Positions 11,367 through 23,585 of a stretch of 64,000 nt of DNA are shown one piece after another. The notes below the pieces were generated by a model that had not been told where the DNA came from, made no database searches, and saw only the letters and a program-made list of their open reading frames with translations. Source of the stretch: Isoetes taiwanensis (taxonomy: Eukaryota > Streptophyta > Lycopodiopsida > Isoetales > Isoetaceae). The stretch spans positions 383,814 to 447,813 of the forward strand of contig JAJEKV010000058.1 in NCBI GenBank assembly GCA_021234155.1, written 5' to 3'. The translations under genes and the position numbers were made by a program. Within the stretch, counting starts at the first letter, position 1. The number at the start of each line of letters is the position of its first letter.

Positions 11367-14048
11367 ATGACATCCTCTTCTGCGGCCGCCTTCGTGGAGG
11401 GTGGGGTTCAGGATGCCTGTGAAGATGCTTGTAGTATTTGCTTGGAATCCTTTCGTGATGAGGATCCCGCCGTGGTGGGTTGATCTTCTGTTTACCTTAT
11501 CTCTACTTGTTGACTGTTGTTTGTTATCTGCCGTTTTTTAAACTTTAATTGGAGTCTTTATGTGTTTAGTCTTACGTTACCTCTGCATGCATCGCTTGTT
11601 TGGTCATCTGTGCATAAGCTATGGTGGAGGATATTAGCAGTTGGGTTCTTTTTTCTAGTCTGCCCTTAGCTGGGTTCTCTGGCTTAGCCAGACCCTTTTC
11701 TGTTTGCTAATTCCTCGTCCTTTATCTTTTTACTGGCTTTTGTTAACATAATGCTTAGCTTGGTTGGGATCTTTGAGATTTATAGTTGCGACTGACTTAA
11801 CATGGTAATTCCTTGCAGGTCACATCCTGTAAGCATGAATACCACCTTCAGTGTATATTAGAATGGTGAGATTCTATTTCTATTATGTTGGATTATCAGA
11901 TTCCATTTTCTGCCTCAAATGTTATATAAATGCTTGCATTATAGGATGATTTTATGTTTGCCCTTTATTTATCATGCCTTTAGTGCTTCTTTAACGTAGC
12001 AAGCATGACTTGGATAGGCAGAATGGTTTACGTATATGATATGTTCTCTGAACCATTTATCTGGAACACTTGGAGTCAACAAATTCTAGGGTTTATCTTC
12101 CATGGTGATGGTTGACATGGAAATTTAGATAGACCATCATCCACTCATATTGATTCCGCTTCTCTCTTTTTTTTCCACATGTGATTGGAATATTGGTTGG
12201 TTAATGTTATCCATTCAATACCATTTTGGCAGGTCTCAAAGAAGTAAGGAGTGTCCAATGTGTTGGCAACCCCTTAGCTTGAAAGATCCTATCAGGTACT
12301 GGAAATAAAAGATATGTCCATCATTTGCAAAGACTCACAATTTGCATCTTTAATGTCGCAGCCAGGAGTTGCTTGCTGCAGTAGAGCAAGAAAGATCCAT
12401 CCGTCAGAGCCGAGCTTCTGGATTATTTGCGCCTTCAAGGGAGGGGTACGAATTCCATAGGGTATGCATTTTTTCCTGATTCAGAGACGTTGAATTCCTC
12501 AAACATATGCAATTGAAAGGCTGTTTTGTAACATTTGTTAATTGCAGTTGGCAACATATGGAGATGATTCAGATTTTGAGGAGCGAATGATGCGCCATCT
12601 TGCATTTGTAACAATGGGGCGACGGCAGCTTACTAGGAGAGAAGCAAATGCAATCAATGGTAGGCCTTCATTTGGGCATATGCAATCACAGTTTGTGATT
12701 GTTCCAGCTCATCCAGGTGCTGGACATCCGGCCACAAATGATGGTGTTTCTGTCCCTGCTGGGAGTTTGACATTGCCAGCAGCAAACACAGCAATCTCAT
12801 CCTCTATGGATCCGACCGAAGAGAATTCCCCCCCTACTGCCAGTATTGGGGGTGTACCAGTTTTCAATGGGTCTGGTATGGTTGAAGTGCTACCTGAGAG
12901 GTAATGAGCTGGTTAGCTTTTCCGTTTCTAGTTGTTAACGTTTTTACCAACATAAGTCTATTGCTGGCAGGAATAGAGGCCACTCAAGGGCAACGGAAAA
13001 TACTCGTAAATCTCTGGAGTCCCCAAGTTTTTCAGAAAGTTTTAAGTCTCGTCTAGTGGCTGCATCTTCAAGGTTGCTTTTGGGATTTCCTTATAAGTTA
13101 AGTTGCTTGCTTTTTAAAATTCTATTTGATGGCTTTTTATCTTAAGGTACAAGGAATCCATTTCAAAAACGACACGAAGTTTTAGGGACAGGCTTCGTGC
13201 ACGAAATCCATCAATGGCTGACTTAGGTGCACGTGCTCGTGAAGTTAGTGCTGGGGTTGTTCGAGCTCTCGAAAGAATATCTCTTGAACCAACCGAAGCT
13301 GCAGAACGAGATGCGCATGAAACTGCTGCTCATGCACCATCTACTCCAGTTGATCTTGTGCCTGACAACAATAGAAGCAGTACTATTGAACACTCAGCAT
13401 GCTCTGTCGAAAACCATGAAAATCAGTTCACTGCTGGAAATCCTAGTGGATCGAATCCTCGGTTAAATGCAGCAAATCCAGGTCCGAGCAGGGTTGCACC
13501 ACAGCCTCTTGCTGATGAAGCAACTAGTAGCGTGGAGCAGAAAATTGTAAAGGTAAAGTGTGGATGCATTTACTGAAGTTCAATGACCGGGCATCTATGT
13601 ATCATTTTCTTATTTGGGTAAAGGGTTCACGAAATCTTTTTTGTTTGCCCTTCTGTATAATACAGTCTTGCCATTTGATGTGTTATGCACACACATTGAT
13701 GTTATGTTGCAGCTGGGATTTTTTTTATAAAAGTTGCGAGGTAGCTTTTTTTCTAGCTCGTAAGGAATAGTAAGAAATATCCATTACACAGAAGTAGGAA
13801 ATTAATCTCAGCTTGTGCTGGATGTTCTGGAAGCCATAAAGCCAATTTATGTCTTGCTCAGTGGCATTCTCTTAGGCTATGGTTTGAGAATTGTGTTATA
13901 TTAGGAACCATCTTTGTGAGGGTTATTTCATTTCTTTTTCTTGCTGCAACACTAATGTTGTCTACCATGTGGGTGGCAGGGCGCTGAAGGTAATATTAGC
14001 CCTGTTACCGATGGTCAGCAAATTCATTTAATCCCTCTCATTACCTGA
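11367..14048 (+). CDS. RING-H2 E3 ubiquitin ligase, RHF2A-like
   Basis: Coding exons, all with GT-AG junctions and consistent phase: 11367-11474, 11819-11865, 12233-12295, 12362-12461, 12548-12900, 12971-13072, 13147-13552, 13980-14048. They give 415 residues ending at TGA. The N terminus SSSAAAFVEGGVQDACEDAC is typical of plant RHF proteins. The RING-H2 finger uses Cys22, Cys25, Cys40, His42, His45, Cys48, Cys59 and Cys62 (CSICLESF, CKHEYHLQC, CPMCW). After it come a conserved LLAAVEQERSIR helix and a long Ser/Pro-rich, probably disordered region with a basic segment RSFRDRLRARNPSMADLGAR. Such proteins are E3 ligases that transfer ubiquitin from an E2; Arabidopsis RHF1a/RHF2a act in gametophyte cell-cycle control, and that role is only inferred here. 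All eight zinc ligands are present and no lesion is seen, so it looks functional. The neighbours are all repeats. Confidence 0.92.
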
Positions 14049-17040
14049 ATATGCAGAGTCCATTGGATGCATGATATGAAATGCAGTGGGGATTCAATAA
14101 GAGTTATCTATGGACTTCAAATGTAGTTGCATTCTGCAACAAGATGAAAGTACTTTGTAACTAATGTTTGAATCCTGCTGGAGGTGTTGCTACAGGGGGG
14201 CTGCCAAATGTAATGTCACATTAGTCACAGTGACTGAAATTATGCTGCTACATTGTAAAAATCCTGAAGGCTTTCATGCTCCAATGAAGGAGCAGCAGCA
14301 TTATAATCGTGGGAAGCCCATTTATTTGATTTGATAATGTTTTTCAAGCTCGTAAATTCAAGCTTATGCTTTTTTGTGGAGATGGAAATCTGAATAGTTT
14401 TAAGTATAGTAAGCGAGCTTCTAGCTTTTCATAGTAGTTTTTGTGGTTTCAACCCTCTAGTGATTTGGCTGAAATCTCCATATCCATTATATGCGGATAT
14501 TGCCAATTGCGTTTTAAGTGTGTGGGCCCCTTATTTGGAGTGATAATTATTCTATTTTTTGATATAAATGACGTCATTGTGATGAGACTTGCCATCCTAT
14601 TTGCTAGATCAGCGGTCAGCATCTTTTTGGAGAAAAAATGGCTTGCCATTTCCTAAGGTCTCCATGGAACTCATGGTGCTCATGAAAGAATGATTAGAAA
14701 GGTAATCAGAATCGTCCCTCCCTTGTGCTGCAATGGTCACAACCGGCAGGCATCCATCTGCTCCCATCATCAACAGACTCCATCATCGACCACGGTTGTT
14801 CGGGATCCATCACATTTGTAAGAGCATTTGATGAAGAAATCTAGAAATCAGATGGGATCCATCAACAGGCATTTGCTTCAGGCATTTGCTGCCTCCGCTA
14901 CAACCATGGCCGCCCTATTAAACAACCTACGCTGCTCCCCACACTCCCTGCCTCACCGCAAGAAGCTTTGCAATCCCTATTCTAAACCAAGAAGCTTTGC
15001 CCTGTTTCATTTGGATTCAGAACGATCGCCCTACTCTCCCACCTTTGATGCCTTTGATGCCTACCAATGCATTGCCTGCATGCCTTCCGTAGCTGCATCT
15101 TCCCTATTCAGCTCCAAGAACCGGCCATGCTCTCCCTGCACAATCCGCCCCTGCTCTGCGCTAAAAATAGATAGCGCCCCTGCTCTGCTTAAAATAGATA
15201 GCGGCGTGAAGACTTATCCACGTCCTAGAAATCCGAGCTCCTAACAATAGCAAAAAAAAAAAAACATCCAAAATAGCCCAAAATAGGTGACCACTAAATG
15301 CAATTAAGTTGCTCAAACATGCCAAAATATACCCTTTACGACATCAAAATCATAGTCCTAACCACTGATTCCCAAATACCAAACTAAAATCGCAGAAGTT
15401 TATGCATAGATGGTTGCCCTCTCTAAAATAAAGAAGTCTCAATTTTGGTGAGCATGCTGTCTTGGTGGCCAAGATTATGGAATGAGCAATTCTTGTGAGC
15501 AAGTGGTTTTGCCGTGAAAAACGAGGGCGAGCGAGGCTGCCCACGAGTGGCTTTCATGGTGTCTCCACGAGCTTTTTTTTAAGGGCGAAATCACGTGCTC
15601 ACAAACGAGCCCTTTTTTTTAGGGCAAAATCACCTGCTCACAAGAATTCTCCAACAAAGAAATTTAAGAGGTGAGCATTCTCCAATTGAAAGAAAAAGAG
15701 CTTGAAATTTAAGAGTGGTTTCTAGCAAGAAAAATCAAGACAACATCGAGAGAGATTTTTGCTTTTCAGCGATGAAATTTCAAGGTTTTGTTTTTTTGTG
15801 TGCTTAAGTTGGACCAGTTTGGCCAAGATTATATGTGGTGGTAGGTTGGTGTGGTTCCATTAAAAGTTGGTTTTCATGCAAAGGGGTTCACATATTTTCA
15901 GCCATACAATTTAGGTGAGTGACCCAAAAGGGTTTTTTGGGCTTGGACTATACATATACTTTTATCTAAGTTTTTAGTGCGTCTCATCCTCCTATATTAT
16001 AAAGTTTTATTGTAAGTGTTGGACCCAGCCCTAAATTCTATGGCCAGGATTTTATTGCATAAGCGGTGACGATGATGCCATGTAAGAATTCCCTTTTTTT
16101 TTTCCCTTCAAACGGTTCTCTTCTCGCTGTGGATGATGCGCCGCCATAGGCATCCTCCGCCATGCCCTTTCTTCACTTTTGCCTCTGCCTTTTGCCTTTT
16201 TCCTCAAGCAAGGGATTTCTGTTACGGATCAAAATAAAGGCCATCTTATAAACTGGATTGAATTGATGAAGAATGGCACTTTTATCTGGATTGGATTGAA
16301 GCTTTTATCTGTGGTATAGCTCTCTTGCTCAATAAAATCATTATGGATGTTCTTTGCCTCAGAAGCCAGGACCTGCATTCCGAAAGGGCAGAACTATGTA
16401 GACAAAAGTTTTATGTCAATCATCTCTAATTCCCAATGCTGTTTATTGGAGTCAGGCATCAGCTTAGGTCTTATCAAGTATGATGCTAAGGCCTCATAGA
16501 AACTTCTTTCGATTCCCAACTTGCATGTGGTTCTGTGAGTTTTTAATTTGGAAAGCCGACTTCTTATCGTCCAATGTATTTTCTTACTACTCTTGGTGAA
16601 GTAGCTAGGGAAATGGCATGCAGAGGTCCCATATCCTTTATTTTTTCCCATTTCTCATCCAGTATTTTCATCTGCAACGAATTGTTTTCTGCAACAGAGT
16701 ATTTTCTGTCCTGTGTGTAGCTTTGTTTCTGTCAGAGTCCTCAGCAGCATTCCTTTAGAATGCAGATACCTGGCTAGAAGGAAAGGCGGTAAGCATTATG
16801 TACATTAAAAAGAAATAAGTGGTATAGTTATAAAAGCTAGAGGCATCTTGCCATGGGTTCATCAAGCAAAGAAACTTGCACATTGGCTAAGGTTTCTTTT
16901 TCATTGGCAATCAATCGATGCTTTAGTTTTTTAATTGACCTTGATTTATGATTTGCTTTGATGACAGTCTGTTGACTTATTTAGGACCATGCATGCTTTT
17001 TTCATTCTAACTTTTTATTACATGGTAGACTCTTGGAGCA
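14049..17040. other. 3' flank of the RING-H2 gene and intergenic sequence
   Basis: The first few hundred bases are probably 3' untranslated region. A 138-codon open frame at 14828-15244 has no recognisable domain, and its composition is not convincing. A short tandem duplication lies at about 15569-15645. No other gene is seen. Confidence 0.4.
15569..15645. repeat. Tandem duplication of about 38 bp
   Basis: Two adjacent units each contain gagc, a T run, agggc(g/a)aaatcac and tgctcacaa. The second differs by a few bases. Confidence 0.7.
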
Positions 17041-17044
17041 TCAG

Positions 17045-17345
17045 GTAACTATGTTGTTGGATTCATGCATGTCATTTTTATTAAAAAAATTTATTACATG
17101 AGTAGAATACAGGAGCTTCGGCTACCTCTGTTGTTGGATTTGGATTCATGCATTATTTCGTTGTTAGATTTAGATTCACATATTTTTCCATCATTGGATT
17201 TAGATTCATGCATTCTTCGATGGGGTAATCTATTGTTGGATCTATGCATACCTTTTTTGTCCTGACTTCTTCTTACGTGAGTAGACTACAGGGGCATTGA
17301 GTAACTCTATTGTTGGATTTAGGTTCATGTCTTATTCTATTATTG
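17045..17345. repeat. Degenerate tandem repeats around ttgttggattta
   Basis: The motif ttgttggattt(a/g)gattcatg recurs at least six times at irregular spacing, including four times between 17130 and 17240. A longer unit containing acatgagtaga/acgtgagtagactaca also appears twice. The one open frame across it (17065-17265) simply translates the repeat (LDLDSCI) and is not taken as a gene. Confidence 0.65.
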
Positions 17346-17370
17346 GATTTATCTTAAAAATTGTCATCTA

Positions 17371-18259
17371 AATATGTAGCAAAATAACAGGGGTTCTAGG
17401 GGGATTTGATATGGATGTAAAAATAACAATTCCTGAAACCATAGTCTATACATCCCTAAAGCAATTGAATAAGTTGTGATAAAAATAAACATAAATTCAA
17501 GATAAAAAAATAATCACATTAGCTCGTTAGATATATTGGTTAAAGTAGTCTTATTAGGACATTGAGTTATTTTAGTAGAGGTTCGAGCCCCCGTATTTCA
17601 TATTCTAAAATCTTAGGCAAAGCCGTATAGAGGTTCGATATTCCCTCAAAATCTTAGGCGAAATCGCATTTCATATTTCACAATCATAGTCGCCTCTAAT
17701 TATAAATGACTATAAGCGAAACGAGAGGTGCCCAGAGGCCACAACATACGATTTGAGTCGTAGAATCGACGAATCTGATGATTGTGGTAGTCCAGATGCA
17801 CCTCGTTTAGAATATGTAGCAAAATAACAGGGGGTTCCAGGGGGATTTGATATGGATGTGAAAATAACAATTCCTGAGACTTTAAACCATATATCCCTAA
17901 AACAATTGAATAAGTTGTTATTAAAAAAAAAACATAGATTCAAGATAAAAAAATAATCACATTAGCTTGCTGGGTATATTAGTTAAAATAGTTTTATTAG
18001 TACATTAAGTTATTTTGGTAAAGGTTCGAGCCTTCGTATTTCAAATTCTAAAATGTTAGGCAAAGCCTTATAGAGGTTCCATATTCCCTCAAAACTTTAG
18101 GCGAAATCGTATTTCATATTTCAAAATCATAGGCACCTCCAATCATAAATGACTATAATATAAGAGAAACGAGAGGTGCCTAGAGGCCCCAACATATCAT
18201 CTGAGTCGTAGAATCGACGAATTCGATGAGTGTGGTAGTCTAGGGTGCACCTCGTTTAA
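17371..18259 (+). repeat. Tandem dimer of a tRNA-related (SINE-like) unit
   Basis: Unit 1 (17371-17810, 440 bp) and unit 2 (17811-18259, 449 bp) both start aatatgtagcaaaataacag and end gcacctcgttta; a further aatatgtagc follows the second. Each unit holds a sequence resembling a Pol III A box (tagctcgttagatatattgg at 17520) and, 60 bp on, a B box (ggttcgagccc at 17580), then an A-rich stretch shared with the other copies. A related copy with an internal partial duplication sits at 53698-54356. I infer a tRNA-derived SINE or a composite containing one. The family is not known to me. Confidence 0.65.
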
Positions 18260-18853
18260 AATATGTAGCACAGAATTGGGGCCAACCCCTGATATCGAAT
18301 TTTGAGACGAACAAATTAGATCTTTTGTTGCATCGAATTAGTTGTGAACGAACGGATTGGTTTCTGTAGGGGCTTTGCAGACTTGAATCGACAGACCTGT
18401 GATTCACAGACCAAGAGAATCGACATAATTCTGCATGCAGGACGCAAGGGCCAGCGGGCAACCTCCGGTGGATCTCTACATCTGTCAGATTGGGCATTTG
18501 AGAATCATTCCCATCTGGCCGCAGTTATATGAATTTTGCAGCTACCTATCTAGACTAGTTTGGACATCCCATTCTCTCTTTTGATTTCATGATTTCACCA
18601 GTGCAGCAGTTCAATGCCCTCAGACTCATGGAGTTTTTCGTTAACATAATTCTTTGCTTTACGTGATCAGAATAACCCCATCTTGCAGTGTGTGTTCCAT
18701 GACTGTTTCATTCGTTTGATCTGCAATCCATAAATATCGATTTCTTAGCATGCCACATCAAAATCCTCTTCTGGTCACGGGCTTTGAATTTCTTCATTAC
18801 GGAGATCCTCCAGCGGATTTGCTTTCAAGCCAGCGATCTCACCTTTGCCCACC
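18260..18853. other. Intergenic, no gene recognised
   Basis: Short frames on both strands (18240-18497 minus, 18344-18532 plus) are shadows without a domain. Nothing else is supported. Confidence 0.4.
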
Positions 18854-19104
18854 GGGCAAAAGTATGCTGGTGGGTATCAAAAGCAGGCGTCCGGACACAT
18901 GCTGACAGCACTCATATAGCACCCCATATGGCAGCTTGTTTAAGGTGATACTGATACTAGCACACGGTAATTAGGTAATCAATAGAAATATGTAACAACT
19001 CCAATTAATAACAAGTGGAATACTATGATAGAATAGTACATCCAGGGTGCTGATCTAAGTGCTGGGGCCGCGTTTTTTTGATACCCACTAGCATACTTTT
19101 GCCC
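18854..19104. mobile_element. MITE-like element with 29-bp terminal inverted repeats
   Basis: The left end (18854-18882) begins gggcaaaagtatgctggtgg and the right end (19076-19104) is its reverse complement with a single mismatch in 29 bases. The interior is about 190 bp and non-coding. The trinucleotide acc lies immediately outside the left repeat and one base outside the right one, a possible 3-bp target duplication. No transposase is encoded, so it would be non-autonomous. The superfamily cannot be assigned. Confidence 0.6.
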
Positions 19105-21605
19105 CACCATGACTTTGCTACATCGAACCATTCTCTTCTGTCGTTCCAGTCTCCGGTGAACTCTAACTTAAGAGATTACATAGCCCTAGTATCCCGCATA
19201 TTTATTTTTCTGATCTTGAGTCTCTATTTTATTTGTTTGTTTTGGGGTATAGTGTCTCTATGCCTTCTCCTCAGTGTTTAGACGTTTTATGCAACTTCAC
19301 AGGTGGGATGTTCAAATGACGAACCGGCCTTGGGGCTAGGGATTGGTCTCTGGTTTCAAAAAGTTTGTGCACTTTTTGATATGTTCGAGGTGTTTTCTTA
19401 GGACGATGTAGACGATTATTTGGTGGAGAAAATTTTTTTCTAGATGAATTTCTTTTGTGGCTTTTGATTTTCAATGAACGACAAGCCTATCTATCAGCCA
19501 ATTTTTGTGTCCTTTGCGAATGACTTATTTGAATGATTCTTTTGGACTCCAAAATTGCTCAAAACAGAGCCTCCACAATTCTGCAATGATTACAAGAGGA
19601 CAGACACCATTTTGCTTCTCCAAATGAACGCCATCGCCAAGCTCCAGTTTTGGTTAATCCCCAAGATTGGCAGGCTCCCATCGATACAAATCTACTTACT
19701 TAAAAAAAGTTTCTTGGGTCTTTTTGCTGATGCCGGTGTGTCCTTTTCCGGCGTTACTTTGGGAAGCAAAAAAAAAAAACCATTTTCCGGCGAAAAGCGT
19801 TATTTTGGGATCTGGCGTGTTCCGAGAAAAAAAAAATTTGACGTTTTTTTTTTTTGCGCTAGTGTTTGAGCCATTTCTTGACGATTTAACGCCTTCGCCT
19901 GGATATTTGTAATACAAGCAGCCTGACTGGCTTAAACCCGTTAAACGTGTTTGGGGAAGTGTATGGCAGAGATTTGAATCAACCGCTCCTTCATTTCGAT
20001 CGCAATAGCCAACTCCGGCATTGTTACCTCGATTCTTCTATTCTACACAATTTTTCTTTCTGTCGCCCTATCTGCCGTAGCCGAGCTTGGGCAAGGATGC
20101 TACTTCATTCTTTTTTGCTTATTGTTGTGGCTTTTTTTTTAAACGCGGGCAAAGATGAGAATAATCTATGGTGATCCAGGGTTTCTAAGGGGCTGCCACA
20201 AATTTAAAAGTTTTCTTGGCTTCTCAGGGTGCTCATAGTTAGAGTGCTCTGTTGCAAGGGACATAAAAGTTTATAGCACGTTACTATATTTTGGTAACAT
20301 TTTAAACATGATCTTTACATCTTGCTTTCTTAGGTAGAGCGGATAGTACTATGATTGTCTTCTAATTTATGACCAATTTAAAAAAAGATAAATTTGGAAA
20401 AAACGCAACCAACACTGTCAAGCCACATGACTTTAGTTTTACGGATAAGTACGTGGTAAAAATGGCAAATATTATCTGCTTTCAAGTTTGCTTGACACAA
20501 TCTGATGAAGATAGAGGATGTCTTCAAATCTCATGTAAAGAAACCGTCGCAAATTCTTCATCAACAAACAAGAATTGGTTTCCACGTGTAAATGATATTA
20601 TACATCACTTGCATCATCACAGCAACTGCAGGTTTAGGAGAATTACCTACCAATTATATTGTTGTGTATTTATCTACGTTGTGTTTATTTATGGTTTGTA
20701 TCGACAAATGCTTTTGTGCTCACAACCTTGATATAGGTCCGATGTAAATAGCTATATTATTTAACTATATATGATCAATTTATGTTTCTATTCGATGTCT
20801 TGATCTATACTACACATATATCATCAATGTTACAGCAGCTAATGTTAATGCACACATGTTGCCTAAATGTATAGTATAGGGCAAGATATGATGGTAGTAC
20901 TATAATAATCTTAGATAAATAAGTCAAATGTACAATTGAAATAGCAAGTTCCTATTGGCATGTCTTCGTCTTAGCAGATTCTATTTTTATTTTCCCCAAA
21001 ATAATGAAAAGTGTGAGCACTCTTTTGCAAAGTGAGCATTAATTGTATTGGAATATTTGGGGTTCAATTTTACGCAAGAATCTTGCTTTATTCCGCTATG
21101 TTGGAGTGGAATAGGGGGTTAAATACCTCAACAATCTACTGCTATATTTCTATTGTTAGGTTTAGATCACGTTAATGTGGCTTGAGTTGCGATATATCCC
21201 TTCTTTAGGGAATGGTTTGTGAAGAGCATTATATTTGTTGCAGTCGATAGAGTATCAAATCAATAAACAAAAGCAAATATGGTTTTAATGGGTGTTCCTC
21301 ATTCCCAACACATTATGACATTCAAAAAGACAAGCTTAATTACCATTATCAATAATCTTGGTGGACCTTTTATTATTGATGAAATTAGGTTATATAAAGA
21401 ATCTCACTATTTTTGAAAAATTATTTGATTTATGGCAAATTGAACTTCTTTAGAAGTCATATTCTATTTAAAGTAAGTAGCATTACTTGCAAACCTATCA
21501 TAATAGAGGTGTTGCTCAGACATATCATGATCATCATATAGATAGATGAAATTTCTTTTCATACTTCTAAATTTGAATTCAGCATTTCTATGCCATCATT
21601 ATATA
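19105..21605. other. Intergenic, no gene recognised
   Basis: AT-rich sequence with several A or T homopolymers around 19770-19855. The open frames at 19555-19869 and 20369-20731 have no recognisable domain or clear coding character. Confidence 0.4.
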
Positions 21606-21860
21606 AGAATAGAATAGAATAGAATAGAATAGAATAGAATAGAATAGAATAGAATAGAATAGAATAGAATAGAATAGAATAGAATAGAATAGAATAGAAT
21701 AGAATAGAATAGAATAGTTTTTTTAACGTCCACGGAGACCAATAGGTCATGGGACCCATACAATGGGCTAGTACAATCATTACTACTAAAACCCCTGCCT
21801 CGAAAGGTTTTCAAGGGAAAAACCTTTGCAGTAATGATGATACTAGAGAAGCGGAGATAA
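21606..21860 (-). mobile_element. LINE 3' end with long (TTCTA)n tail
   Basis: On the minus strand the order is: a hairpin (stem 21830-21838 with 21776-21784, 9 of 9 paired), a spacer with tgggtcccat, the motif ggtctccgtggacgttaaaa, and about 22 copies of a TTCTA pentamer (plus-strand 21606-21716 reads as AGAAT repeats). The same order is seen at the 3' ends of LINE copies at 46450-47012 and 51194-52955, so this is taken as the 5'-truncated 3' end of that family. Its 5' edge is not defined. Confidence 0.75.
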
Positions 21861-23428
21861 TGACTACTGAGGGCTCAGTAATTGCAGACGTTTATCTAGA
21901 CGTTATATGGTCTTTCTCAAGTTGGATTTACCACAATGCTTTGGCCTCACAATGACATATTTTTTTAAACATATCCTTGGAATATAATACCTTATATCAC
22001 AATGCCAATGCCAATGCCATATCCTTTGATTATCGGGAAGGCTCTACTGACAATTGCTTTTTTATGACAAAACCATGGAGTAGGTAGTTGTTAACTTGGC
22101 AATCTATTCTTGGTGGATCACGAACTTGACATTTTATTGACACAAAATGAAATTAGGTCATACGCAAATGCTGGAAAGAACATGAGTTTGTTTTAAATTG
22201 ATGTATGAGAAATGCTTTATGATAAGAACATAAGCATCAATGTTGATATAATAATCCCACACCATATATATTTAGAAAAGATGCTCTTGATTTCTAATGG
22301 CATAATTAGTATAAGGATAGATCCAAACCCATTTTGTCAATTCACACAACTTTGCATAATCTAATTGGAACATTTTTGCCATGAATATTTTGGATTTAAT
22401 GTCAATGTAAATGACCAAAACTTAACTTCCAAAACATAAACCCTAAGAAGTTATAAGGTCCAAGTTTTAGAGATCAAGGTTTGCCATTTGGTAATTTGGC
22501 ATGGCAGTTAGAATCATGTGCGCAGAGCCGTGGCAACTGAAAAAGGGAAATTTGGATCTCTCAATCACCCCAAATGATGTCAAATAGTTTTTAAGGCACA
22601 ATCATATATTCAAAATAATCATACCGAGTACGATAAGTTGTCTTCTATTCATCACCTCTGAATCAGGCCGTAGGCCCACGAAAATCAATCTTTGTGAAAT
22701 AGCAAGTGTCATGAAGCATTTCAAACAACTAGAGAATAAAAGGGAGCAAATACCAGTTTGGAGCACCCCACATCCAAACATTTGAGGAAGGGATCATGAT
22801 ATGTTATCAGCATTAACAAAGTGAACTCTACAAATCCACAAACAATATATAGAATCGTAGGTTGTTGAACTTAAGTTATGCATTGAAATTATGCTTAGTG
22901 AATTGAAATTATGCTTAGAGCACCCATTAGTTTTTTGCTCACATCTAAACATTTGAGGAATGAATCATGAGATGCTGTCAAATATCAATGAAGCAATACA
23001 AATCCCCACAAATGATATATAAAATTGATACGTTCTAATGTCACAAAGTCTTGAGATGCATTCCAACTTATACATCACCAATATGATATAATGTCACAAA
23101 ATCTTTAAGATGCATCCCAACATTCGATAAGTTATAATGTCACAAAGTCTTTACTAGTTGGTTCCTAAAATGGTCCAAGAGAGCTTGTACCTTAATATGG
23201 AAAGAATGACGAGACGAGCCCGCTTGCCTTCTTTGGATTTGAGCAAAAATAGCAGTGGTAGTAGCTTTGTTTTTTTATTGCAATTCAAAGCTTCTTTTTG
23301 GAACATTCTTGTGCTTATGTCAGTTGACCTGCTGGAAAATTAGGGAGGTTTCTATGAATTCAAATTTTAATTTGAATTTTAGGCTGACATGTATTTGTTA
23401 GACGTGCATGACGTAAAAAATACTATCT
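21861..23428. other. Intergenic with weak internal repeats
   Basis: Two diverged segments around 22760-22870 and 22920-23030 share blocks such as aaacatttgagga and atcatgagatg. A phrase ataatgtcacaaa(a/g)tctt recurs three times between 23035 and 23150. No gene is seen. Confidence 0.45.
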
Positions 23429-23470
23429 ATTTTGGTGAGAGACTCGTCTGGAGGAGGAAAACTGGCCGAT
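23429..23470. repeat. 42-bp block repeated at 25053-25094
   Basis: The block starts attttggtgagagactcgtc and ends ggccgat; the copy at 25053-25094 appears identical. At the second site it directly follows the 120-bp LTR-like repeat, so the first may be a fragment of the same element. Confidence 0.75.
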
Positions 23471-23585
23471 GATAGATAGGCATATCTTTCATCACATCAG
23501 TGTACGAACATTTTGAAAAATATCTAAAGGGCTAGTCGACCACACCAATTTGGTCTGACTACCCACTAATAATAATAAAGGGGAC

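Noticed and set aside
14828..15244. 138-codon open frame as a gene
   Set aside because: It has no recognisable domain, a biased composition, and no splice or promoter context.
21559..21814. Open frames of repeated ILFYS over the AGAAT array
   Set aside because: They are a translation of a pentanucleotide repeat open in several frames, not a protein gene.
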